Assembly (NCBI GenBank): GCA_035540955.1
Contig: DATLFP010000056.1
Coordinates: forward strand, 1-36,141
Direction of reading: 5' to 3'
Source: DATLFP01 sp035540955
Lineage (GTDB): Bacteria; Actinomycetota; Acidimicrobiia; Acidimicrobiales; CADCSY01
DNA length: 36,141 nt
This document shows, piece after piece, positions 29,812 to 36,141 of the stretch (its first letter is position 1; each line of letters starts with the position of its first letter). Below the pieces are notes generated by a model that did no database searches, was not told where the DNA came from, and was given only the letters and a program-made list of their open reading frames with translations. The position numbers and the translations under genes are program-made.

Positions 29812-29827
29812 TCACCGCGTCTCGACG
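29800..29827. repeat. 28-bp direct repeat, right copy
   Basis: These bases are identical to 2997-3024 and in the same orientation. Here the repeat contains the end of the SnoaL-like gene (SGG, TGA) and, directly abutting on the other strand, the true end of the APC permease gene (VETR, TGA). The 26.8 kb between the two copies is the accessory uptake and hydrolase block. No integrase or transposase gene is present next to either copy. Confidence 0.85.
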
Positions 29828-31053
29828 ACCCGGACGAGTGCGCCCGCCGTGAGGACAGCGACGCCGGTGACGACGGTGGTCAGCGGCAGCGTGAGCGCGA
29901 GCGTCACGCACCCGATGAGGCCGGCGGCGGCGATGGACCGCGGCCACCGCTGTCGCTCCCGGGGGAGCGTCCAGGCCGAGGCGTTGGCGATCGCGTAGTA
30001 GCCGAGGACGGAGAACGAGCTGAAGCCGATGGCGCCGCGCAGGTCGGTGAGGGTGACGAGCAGGGCGACCACGCCGCCGGTGGCGAGCACTGCCCGGTGC
30101 GGAACCTGATGGGCGGGATGGACGGCGGCGAGCCACCGGGGAAGCTCGCCGTCGGCCGCCATCGCGAACGCCGTCCGGCTCACGCCGGCGATGAGGGAGA
30201 GCAGGACGCCGAGCGCGGCGACGACGCCGCCGATGCGGACGGCGGGGACGAGCCCGGCGAGGTCGCCCGCCCGCACGGCCGTGACGAGCGGCGCGTCGGA
30301 GCCCGAGAGGGCGTCGGGTCCGACGGCCGCCAGCGCGCTCAGCGCGACGACCGTGTAGACGACGAGCGTGATCCCGAGCGCGCGGGGGATCGCCTTCGGG
30401 ATCGTGCGGGCGGGATCGTGCACCTCTTCGCCCAGGGTCGCGATGCGTGCGTAGCCGGCGAACGCGAAGAACAGCAGCGCCGCGGACTGCAGCGTGCCCA
30501 CGACCCCTCCCGCGCCGAGGTCGTGGGTGACCCGACTCGCGTCGGCGGTGCCGCCGAACGCGGCGCCGGCGACGACGAGCGCGAGCGCGGCGAGGACGAC
30601 GGCAACGATCGCCCGGGTGAGCGCGGCGGTCTTGCGCACACCGACGTAGTTGACCGCGGTCAGCGCGGCGACCGCGGCCAGCGCGACGGGCCGGGCCGCG
30701 CGGGGCGCGGCCGTGGCGCCGATCGTGAGGGCCATGGCCGCGCAGCTGGCCGTCTTGCCGACGACGAACCCCCATCCCGCGAGGTAGCCCCAGAACGGTC
30801 CGAGCTGCTCACGGCCGTAGACGTAGGTGCCGCCCGACGCGGGATGGACGGCGGCGAGCTCGGCCGAGGACGTCGCGTTGCAGAAGGCGACCGCGGCGGC
30901 GATGGCGAGGCCGATGAGCAGCCCGGCGCCGGCGGCCTCGGCGGCGGGGCCGAAGGCGGCGAACACGCCGGCGCCGATCATCGAGCCGAGGCCGATGACG
31001 ACGGCGTCGCCGACGCCGAGGTGGCGACCCAGCCTGCTCGGGGTCGGATCCAT
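29812..31053 (-). CDS. APC-family amino acid/polyamine permease
   Basis: This 413-residue membrane protein has about 12 hydrophobic segments. The N-terminal consensus VIGLGSMIGAGVFAAFGPAAEAAG matches the first helix of the amino acid-polyamine-organocation family, and HPASGGTYVYGREQLGPFWGYLAGWG is the conserved helix 2-3 region. It is somewhat shorter than the usual 440-500 residues, with the loss at the C-terminal end. It probably imports an amino acid or amine; the substrate cannot be told. It lies 97 bases downstream of pckG on the same strand, but a strong hairpin separates them. Its stop codon abuts that of the SnoaL-like gene within the right direct repeat. Confidence 0.9.
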   Translation of the reverse strand: MDPTPSRLGRHLGVGDAVVIGLGSMIGAGVFAAFGPAAEAAGAGLLIGLAIAAAVAFCNATSSAELAAVHPASGGTYVYGREQLGPFWGYLAGWGFVVGKTASCAAMALTIGATAAPRAARPVALAAVAALTAVNYVGVRKTAALTRAIVAVVLAALALVVAGAAFGGTADASRVTHDLGAGGVVGTLQSAALLFFAFAGYARIATLGEEVHDPARTIPKAIPRALGITLVVYTVVALSALAAVGPDALSGSDAPLVTAVRAGDLAGLVPAVRIGGVVAALGVLLSLIAGVSRTAFAMAADGELPRWLAAVHPAHQVPHRAVLATGGVVALLVTLTDLRGAIGFSSFSVLGYYAIANASAWTLPRERQRWPRSIAAAGLIGCVTLALTLPLTTVVTGVAVLTAGALVRVVETR

Positions 31054-31104
31054 CGCTCAGCGCCCTACGGATGGTTGCACGTCGACTCGAACCCTCCGTT
31101 CTGC

Positions 31105-31139
31105 GACCGATCGGGCCGGCTGGCCGTGCCCGATCGGTC
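31105..31139 (-). terminator. Strong hairpin terminator after pckG
   Basis: GACCGATCGGGC (31105-31116) and GCCCGATCGGTC (31128-31139) form a perfect 12-bp stem with an 11-base loop, 11 bases after the PEPCK stop. There is no T-tract on the minus strand, as is usual for GC-rich actinobacterial terminators. It separates pckG from the permease gene. Confidence 0.75.
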
Positions 31140-31150
31140 CCAGAACGCCG

Positions 31151-32983
31151 CTAATTCTCCGACAGACGCTTCTCGAGGGCTTCGAGCTCGTCGCGGAGGG
31201 CCTGGGGCAGGCGGTCGCCGAACACCTCGTAGTGGCGCTCGATGAGGGGCAGCTCGTCACGCCAGTCCTGCTCGTGGACGGCGACGAGCTGCTCGACGGT
31301 CGCCGCCGGCAGGTCGAGACCGGTGGTGTCGATGGCCGACGGCGTGGGGACCCGGCCGATGGCGGTGTCGAGCGCCTCGCCGGTGCCCTGCACCCGCTCG
31401 ACGATCCAGCGGAGGACGCGGCTGTTGTCGCCGAAGCCGGGCCACAGGAACTTGCCGTTGCCGTCCTTGCGGAACCAGTTGACCCAGAACAGCTTCGGCA
31501 GCTTCGTCGCGTCGGCCCGCTCGCCGATCGACAGCCAGTGCCCGAAGTAGTCGCCCATGTGGTAGCCGCAGAACGGCAGCATGGCGAACGGGTCGAACCG
31601 GATGTCGCCCTTCACGTCGAGGGCGGCGGCCGTCTTCTCCGACGACATGATCGAGCCGAGGAACACGCCGTGCTTCCAGTCGTAGGCCTCGGTCACGAGC
31701 GGCACGGTGGTCGCCCGGCGGCCGCCGAAGAGGATGGCGGCGATCGGGACGCCCTTCGGGTCCTCCCACTCCGGCGCGATCGACGGGCACTGCGCGGCGG
31801 GGGCCGTGAACCGGGAGTTCGGATGGGCGGCGGGGCCGTCGGACGCCGGCGTCCAGTCCTGGCCCTTCCAGTCGATCAGGTGCGCCGGCGGCTCCTTGGT
31901 GAGGTCCTCCCACCAGATGTCCCCGTCGTCGGTGAGCGCGCAGTTGGTGAACACGCAGTTGGCGTCGAGGGTGCGCAGGGCGTTGAGGTTCGTCTTCTCC
32001 GACGTGCCGGGGGCGACCCCGAAGAACCCGGCCTCGGGGTTGATGGCGTAGAGGCGGCCGTCGGGGCCGAACTTCATCCACGCGATGTCGTCACCGACGG
32101 TCTCGACCTTCCATCCGGGAAGGGTCGGGATCATCATCGCCATGTTCGTCTTGCCGCACGCCGACGGGAACGCCGCGGCCACGTAGAACTTCTCGCGGGG
32201 GCCGCCCCCCTGCTCGCCCTCGGGGGGCGTGATGCCGAGGATGAGCATGTGCTCGGCGAGCCAGCCCTCGTCGCGCGCCATCGTCGACGCGATGCGCAGC
32301 GCGAAGCACTTCTTGCCGAGCAGGGCGTTGCCGCCGTAGCCCGAGCCGTACGACCAGATCTGGCGCGTCTCGGGGAAGTGCACGATGTACTTCGTCTCCG
32401 CGTCGCACGGCCACGGCACGTCGGCCTCGCCCGGCTGGAGGGGGGCGCCGACGGAGTGCAGGCACGGCACGAAGTCGTCATCACCGAGGGTGTCGAGCAC
32501 GGCCTGACCCATGCGGGTCATGATCCGCATGTTCACCACGACATAGGGCGAGTCGGTGATCTGCACGCCGATGTGCGCGATGGGCGAGCCGAGCGGGCCC
32601 ATCGAGAACGGGATCACGTACATCGTGCGGCCCCGCATCGAGCCGGCGAACAGGCCCCGGAGCGTCTCGGTCATCTCCGCCGGGTCGGCCCAGTTGTTCG
32701 TCGGGCCCGCGTCACCCTGGTCGGTGGTGCAGACGAAGGTCCGGTCCTCGACGCGGGCGACGTCGCTGGGATCGCTCCGGGCCAGGAAGCTGTTGGGTCG
32801 CGTCGCCTCGTCGAGCTGGACGAACGTGCCGCTCTCGAGGAGGAGGCGGTTCATCTCGGCCGCCTCTTCGGCCGACCCATCGCACCAGTGCACCGCGTCC
32901 GGCTGGCACAGGGCGGCGACCTCGGCGACCCACTCCTGCAGCTTCGTGTTGCTGGTCCGGTCCGTCTCGGTTGGGGCGGTCAC
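31151..32983 (-). CDS. pckG: Phosphoenolpyruvate carboxykinase (GTP)
   Basis: This 610-residue cytoplasmic enzyme interconverts oxaloacetate and phosphoenolpyruvate with GTP and is the entry step of gluconeogenesis from acetate or fatty acids. The diagnostic segments are the substrate-binding stretch MRGRTMYVIPFSMGP, YGGNALLGKKCFALR, the kinase P-loop FPSACGKTNM with the GTP-PEPCK cysteine C276, and GDDIAWMKFG. The GTG start has GGAGA five to six bases upstream, and the length equals the family norm. It is probably a single-gene unit: a hairpin follows the cold-shock-like gene upstream and a 12-bp terminator follows the stop. The enzyme would suit an organism living on acyl-CoA-derived carbon, but it is also a normal core gene. 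Confidence 0.97.
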   Translation of the reverse strand: MTAPTETDRTSNTKLQEWVAEVAALCQPDAVHWCDGSAEEAAEMNRLLLESGTFVQLDEATRPNSFLARSDPSDVARVEDRTFVCTTDQGDAGPTNNWADPAEMTETLRGLFAGSMRGRTMYVIPFSMGPLGSPIAHIGVQITDSPYVVVNMRIMTRMGQAVLDTLGDDDFVPCLHSVGAPLQPGEADVPWPCDAETKYIVHFPETRQIWSYGSGYGGNALLGKKCFALRIASTMARDEGWLAEHMLILGITPPEGEQGGGPREKFYVAAAFPSACGKTNMAMMIPTLPGWKVETVGDDIAWMKFGPDGRLYAINPEAGFFGVAPGTSEKTNLNALRTLDANCVFTNCALTDDGDIWWEDLTKEPPAHLIDWKGQDWTPASDGPAAHPNSRFTAPAAQCPSIAPEWEDPKGVPIAAILFGGRRATTVPLVTEAYDWKHGVFLGSIMSSEKTAAALDVKGDIRFDPFAMLPFCGYHMGDYFGHWLSIGERADATKLPKLFWVNWFRKDGNGKFLWPGFGDNSRVLRWIVERVQGTGEALDTAIGRVPTPSAIDTTGLDLPAATVEQLVAVHEQDWRDELPLIERHYEVFGDRLPQALRDELEALEKRLSEN

Positions 32984-32996
32984 GATGTCTCCGTTG

Positions 32997-33008
32997 GGTC
33001 GGCCGACC
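32997..33008. promoter_or_regulatory. 12-bp perfect palindrome upstream of pckG
   Basis: GGTCGGCCGACC is a perfect palindrome beginning 14 bases before the GTG of pckG and overlapping the probable 5' leader. It could be a repressor site or an RNA hairpin near the ribosome binding site. In DNA this rich in GC, short palindromes are common, so the call is weak. Confidence 0.25.
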
Positions 33009-33024
33009 TCTCGGGGCCGGTGGT

Positions 33025-33042
33025 CCGGGTCGTGTTACCCGG
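33025..33042 (-). terminator. Small hairpin after the cold-shock-like gene
   Basis: CCGGGT (33025-33030) and ACCCGG (33037-33042) make a perfect 6-bp stem with a 6-base loop, starting 6 bases beyond the stop of the minus-strand gene. It may end that transcript before pckG. There is no T-tract. Confidence 0.4.
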
Positions 33043-33048
33043 CGCTGC

Positions 33049-33303
33049 TCACTCGCTCACAGCGCCGCTGTCGCGGTCCGTGCTGAGCGCCGGGGTGGCC
33101 ATGTCGACCTCCGAACCCAAGCTCAGGCGCGTGGCCCGGTTGGCGTCGTCGAGCTCGAAGATCACCCGCTGGCCCTGCCGGAGCATCCGGAAGACCGACC
33201 CCTCCAGCGCGGTGGCGGCGAGGTCGTACTCGGACATGTCGCTGTCGCACAGCAACACGCCCTGCCCGGTTCCGGGGTCGTACGACTTCACCACTCCCTG
33301 CAT
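33049..33303 (-). CDS. Divergent cold-shock-domain-like protein
   Basis: This 84-residue protein starts MQGVVKSYDPGTGQGVLLCDSDMSEYDL, which follows the cold-shock OB-fold pattern (G-x-V-K-x-[FY]-x-x-x-x-G-[FW]-G). The aromatic RNP1 residues (KGFGFI in CspA) are replaced by TGQGVLLC, so nucleic-acid binding may be altered. The strand GQRVIFELDDANRATRLSLG near 43-62 corresponds to the family's GxxVxFEV strand and closing region. An acidic tail of about 15 residues follows. A GGAGA Shine-Dalgarno precedes the ATG. It is divergent from thiL with a 52-base shared promoter region, and lies upstream of pckG on the same strand. Confidence 0.72.
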   Translation of the reverse strand: MQGVVKSYDPGTGQGVLLCDSDMSEYDLAATALEGSVFRMLRQGQRVIFELDDANRATRLSLGSEVDMATPALSTDRDSGAVSE

Positions 33304-33355
33304 CAGGTCTCCGTCGTTGGCGTACGGTTTGGGCCATCGACCCTACTTCTCGATC

Positions 33356-34219
33356 ATGAACGGCGACGAAATCGGGGCGGTCGAAGCGCTGGCCCGCCGG
33401 CTGCCGCCGCCGCCGGCGGGGGAGACGTGGATCGGGGACGACGCCGCCGTGCTGCGGCCCCCCGGCGGCGTGCTCCTGCTGGCGGCCGACACGATGGTCG
33501 AGGGGGTGCACGCCGACCTGGGGGTGACCACCGAGGCCGACTTCGGCTACAAGGTGCTGGCCCGCAACGTGAGCGACATCGCGGCGATGGGGGGCCGCCC
33601 CCTCCACGCGGTCGTCACCGTGGTGGTGCCCCCGGGCCGGGGCGCGCTCCTCGAGCCGCTCTACGACGGCATCGGCGCGGCCGCCGAGCAGTACGCGTGC
33701 CCGGTGGTGGGCGGCGACCTCACCTCGGGCCCGGCGCTGGTGGTGACGGTGGCGATCACCGGCACCGTCGACGGCGAGCCGGTGCTCCGGTCGGGCGCCC
33801 GGCCCGGCGACACCGTGTTCGTGACCGGACCGTTGGGTGGGGCGGCCGCCGACCTGCGCGCCGGCGTCGCCGGGCGCACCGCCCGGCCCGTGGCCCGGGT
33901 GGCCGAGGGCGGCGCCGCGCGCGCCGCGGGGGCGACGGCGATGATCGACCTGTCCGACGGGCTCGCCCTCGACCTGCGCCGGTTGGCGGCGGCGTCGGGG
34001 GTCGGCGTCGCCGTCGGCGACGTGCCGGTGGCCGAGGGGGCGACGGTCGACGACGCCCTCACCGGCGGCGACGACTACGAGCTGGTGTTCACCGCCGGCG
34101 ACCTCGACGCGGTGGCGGCCGCCTTCCGTGGGCTGCGCCCGCCAGCTGCGATCGGGACCGTCGTGGCCAGCGGCGAGGTCCGCGGGCTGCCCGAGGGCGG
34201 CTGGCGCCACCGGTGGTGA
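33356..34219 (+). CDS. thiL: Thiamine-monophosphate kinase
   Basis: The 287-residue enzyme phosphorylates thiamine monophosphate to the active cofactor thiamine diphosphate using ATP. It shows the PurM/ThiL fold landmarks: WIGDDAAVL (Mg/ATP binding, about 24-32), LLLAADTMVEGVH (about 41-53), FGYKVLARNVSDIAAMGG (about 62-79), VVGGDLTSG (about 116-124), MIDLSDGLALDLRRLA (about 197-212) and GGDDYELVFT near 240. It is slightly shorter than the E. coli enzyme. The ATG at 33356 gives the family N-terminus; little or no Shine-Dalgarno is visible. It converges on rpmB with a 46-base gap holding only a weak 5-bp hairpin (TTCGG/CCGAA). Confidence 0.93.
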   Translation: MNGDEIGAVEALARRLPPPPAGETWIGDDAAVLRPPGGVLLLAADTMVEGVHADLGVTTEADFGYKVLARNVSDIAAMGGRPLHAVVTVVVPPGRGALLEPLYDGIGAAAEQYACPVVGGDLTSGPALVVTVAITGTVDGEPVLRSGARPGDTVFVTGPLGGAAADLRAGVAGRTARPVARVAEGGAARAAGATAMIDLSDGLALDLRRLAAASGVGVAVGDVPVAEGATVDDALTGGDDYELVFTAGDLDAVAAAFRGLRPPAAIGTVVASGEVRGLPEGGWRHRW

Positions 34220-34265
34220 GCGGCGGTCGCGAGTTCGGTCACCGGCGAGGGGCCGAAGGTCGGGG

Positions 34266-34481
34266 CTAGCCCTCCTGGTGCTTGACCCGGACCGGCGGCT
34301 TCTGGACCTTGCCGGCCTTCATGCACCCCGTGCACACGTTGATGCGGCGGGGCGAGCCGTTGACCAGGGCGCGGATCCGCTGGATGTTCGGGTTCCACCG
34401 CCGGCTCGTGCGCCGGTGCGAGTGGCTGACGCTCTTGCCGAATGAGGGGTGCTTGCCGCACACCTCGCACACCGATGCCAT
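34266..34481 (-). CDS. rpmB: 50S ribosomal protein bL28
   Basis: This 71-residue protein is a bL28 of the zinc-binding (C+) type. It begins ASVCEVCGKHPSFGKSVSHSH with a CxxC pair, and a second pair (CTGC) lies near residues 50-53, forming a zinc ribbon. RRTSRRWNPNIQRIRA is the conserved rRNA-contacting segment. The length is normal. It is divergent from the YloV-like gene at 34548, a neighbourhood common in Firmicutes and Actinomycetota (rpmB-yloV-recG). Confidence 0.96.
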   Translation of the reverse strand: MASVCEVCGKHPSFGKSVSHSHRRTSRRWNPNIQRIRALVNGSPRRINVCTGCMKAGKVQKPPVRVKHQEG

Positions 34482-34547
34482 CTCGAACGCTCCTCGACCA
34501 CGCTGTGGGACCGGACGACGATACCAGCGCCACTACGGTTCCGCCCC

Positions 34548-36141
34548 ATGGCGACCCTCGAGCGGCTCGGCGCTGACGAGCTCCGGCGGGTCATCGCCGC
34601 CTTCCGGGACGCCCTGAGCGCGCACAAGGAGGGCATCAACCGCCTCAACGTCTACCCGGTGCCCGACGGCGACACCGGCACGAACATGGCCCTCACGCTC
34701 GACTCGGTCGTCGCCGAGCTCGAGGTGGCCGACGGCGACCTCGCCGCCACCTGCAAGGCCATCAGCCACGGGTCGCTGATGGGGGCCCGGGGCAACTCCG
34801 GGGTGATCCTCAGCCAGATCCTCCGGGGCGTCGCCACCACCTTCGCCGAGCAGCCCGACGGTGACGCCGGGGTGCTGGCCGACGCCCTCCTCGCCGCCGC
34901 CGAGGGCGCCTACGGCGCGGTGATGCGGCCGGTGGAGGGGACGATCCTCACCGTCGTGCGGGAGGCGGCGGAGGCGGCCAAGTCGGCGGCGACCGGCGGG
35001 GCGTCGCTGGTGGAGGTGCTCGACGCCGCCAAGGCCCAGGGCGCCGACGCCCTCGCCCGCACCCCCGACCTGCTCCCGGTGCTGAAGGACGCCGGCGTCG
35101 TCGACGCCGGCGGGGCGGGTCTGCTCCTCCTGTTCGACGCCGCCCTCCACGTGAGCGACGGCCGGCCCCTCCCCGAGCCGGTCGAGGTGGCGGCGCCGCG
35201 GACGGGCGTCGCCCACCACGACTCGCTCGACGCCGCCCACGACGCCGTCTCCGACCTCCGCTACGAGGTCATGTACTTCCTCGAGGCGCCCGACGAGGCG
35301 ATCCCGGCGTTCAAGGACGTGTGGGCCGGCATCGGCGACTCGATCGTGGTCGTCGGCGGCGACGGCATCTGGAACTGTCACATCCACACCGACGACATCG
35401 GTGCGTCGATCGAGGCCGCGCTCGATGTCGGCCGTCCCCGCGACATCCGCGTCACCGATCTCGTGGAGCAGGTCGAGGAGGAGCGCTGGGTCCGGGAAGC
35501 GCCGCCGGAGGAGGAGACCCCGCTCCCGGCGGTCACCACCGCGGTCGTCGCGGTCGCCACCGGTGACGGCATCCGGCGCATCTTCCACTCCCTCGGCGTG
35601 CAGGCCGTCGTCACCGGCGGCCAGTCCATGAACCCGTCCACCGCTCAGCTGCTCGAGGCGGTCGACTGCGTCAACGCCGATCAGGTCGTGATCCTGCCGA
35701 ACAACAAGAACATCATCCCGGTCGCCGACCAAGTCGACGCCCTCGCCTCGAAGTCGGTCCGCGTCGTGCCGACGCGCGGCATCGCCGAAGGCTTCGCCGC
35801 GCTCCTCGAGTACGACCCCGACGCGGGCGTCGAGGAGAACCAGGCGTCGATGACGTCGGCCGCGGGCAACGTCGTCGCCGGCGAGATCACCCGGGCGGTG
35901 CGGGCGTCGACGTGCGACGTGGGCCCGATCGCCGAGGGTGACTTCCTCGGCATCGCGCGCGACGGCATCCGGGCGGTGGAGGCCTCGCTCGTCGACGCGA
36001 CGACTGCGCTGCTGCACGCGCTCGTCACCGACGACCACGAGATCGTCACGCTGATCGAAGGTGAGGGTTCGGGCGCGGCGTCGACGCGCTCGGTCAGCGA
36101 GTGGTGCCACGAGCACCTGCCGCACGTGCAGGTCGAGGTGC
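34548..36141 (+). CDS. DAK2-domain fatty-acid kinase-like protein (YloV/FakA family), 3' end outside the window
   Basis: The frame is open from the ATG at 34548 to the last base of the window (at least 531 residues). The N-terminal DAK2 nucleotide-binding domain carries NRLNVYPVPDGDTGTNM near 31-47, HGSLMGARGNSGVILSQ near 74-90, and DAGVVDAGGAGLLLL near 182-196. The C-terminal part matches the YloV/FakA second half (RYEVMYFLEA, GDGIWNCHIHTDD, then TGGQSMNPSTAQLLEAV and PNNKNIIPVADQ). In FakA this protein phosphorylates a fatty acid held by a DegV-type FakB. The frame is complete except for a short C-terminus. It is divergent from rpmB, in the conserved rpmB-yloV arrangement; recG often follows but is not visible here. 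Confidence 0.93.
   Translation, partial: MATLERLGADELRRVIAAFRDALSAHKEGINRLNVYPVPDGDTGTNMALTLDSVVAELEVADGDLAATCKAISHGSLMGARGNSGVILSQILRGVATTFAEQPDGDAGVLADALLAAAEGAYGAVMRPVEGTILTVVREAAEAAKSAATGGASLVEVLDAAKAQGADALARTPDLLPVLKDAGVVDAGGAGLLLLFDAALHVSDGRPLPEPVEVAAPRTGVAHHDSLDAAHDAVSDLRYEVMYFLEAPDEAIPAFKDVWAGIGDSIVVVGGDGIWNCHIHTDDIGASIEAALDVGRPRDIRVTDLVEQVEEERWVREAPPEEETPLPAVTTAVVAVATGDGIRRIFHSLGVQAVVTGGQSMNPSTAQLLEAVDCVNADQVVILPNNKNIIPVADQVDALASKSVRVVPTRGIAEGFAALLEYDPDAGVEENQASMTSAAGNVVAGEITRAVRASTCDVGPIAEGDFLGIARDGIRAVEASLVDATTALLHALVTDDHEIVTLIEGEGSGAASTRSVSEWCHEHLPHVQVEV

Noticed and set aside
2997..29827. Integrative element with its own recombinase
   Set aside because: No integrase, transposase, excisionase, relaxase or tRNA gene lies near either repeat or anywhere in the block, so a self-mobile element is not supported. 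Only the repeat itself is reported.
34207..34216. Palindrome CCACCGGTGG at the end of thiL
   Set aside because: It is inside the coding sequence, short, and expected by chance at this base composition; it is not a convincing terminator.

Overview
The window is a very GC-rich, densely coded stretch of an actinobacterial chromosome. The bL28 gene beside a YloV-like DAK2 gene, a GTP-type PEPCK, ThiL, a LAL-type LuxR regulator and many GTG starts with GTGA/ATGA overlaps fit Actinomycetota, probably an uncultured or marine Acidimicrobiia. That taxonomic placement is inference; no rRNA or tRNA gene is present. I see no CRISPR array, insertion sequence, integrase or phage gene, and no gene-free stretch longer than about 130 bases.

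Left flank (1-3024): a VWA-domain fragment cut short against a small heat-shock protein gene, a small unknown protein, a YceH-like (DUF480) protein, a BNR/Asp-box beta-propeller protein, and a MoaD/ThiS-like sulfur carrier translationally coupled to it.

Central block (about 3025-29811): an accessory catabolic and uptake cluster. The minus-strand part holds an SDR oxidoreductase, a LAL-family LuxR regulator, a secreted esterase-like hydrolase, and a branched-chain-type ABC uptake system. That system comprises an N-terminally anchored substrate-binding protein, an unusual MFS-LivF-LivG fusion, and a LivH-LivM fusion. A 78-residue protein and a Pro-rich membrane-anchored secreted protein precede the permease gene. 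The divergent plus-strand part encodes a lipocalin/CrtC-like protein, an alpha/beta hydrolase, an acyl-CoA synthetase, a second secreted hydrolase, an enoyl-CoA hydratase-family protein, a beta-lactamase-fold esterase, a third secreted hydrolase, an MBL-fold alkylsulfatase-like hydrolase and a SnoaL-like protein. Most of these genes overlap by 4-10 bases.

The three secreted hydrolases are paralogues with the same layout: signal peptide, DOMON/CBM9-like beta domain with a DGxxDDW motif, alpha/beta hydrolase, and a C-terminal beta domain. Together with the transporter, CoA ligase, crotonase and SDR they suggest extracellular cleavage of an ester-containing substrate, import of the products, CoA activation and beta-oxidation-like breakdown. 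A 15-bp motif (TGGGGGRNNYCCTAC) occurs in three intergenic regions of this block, including just upstream of the LAL regulator, and is a candidate operator. A perfect 28-bp direct repeat at 2997-3024 and 29800-29827 brackets the whole block.

Right flank (29812-36141): an APC-family permease, pckG with a strong 12-bp terminator hairpin, a cold-shock-like protein, thiL, rpmB, and the start of a YloV/DAK2 gene that runs off the end of the window.
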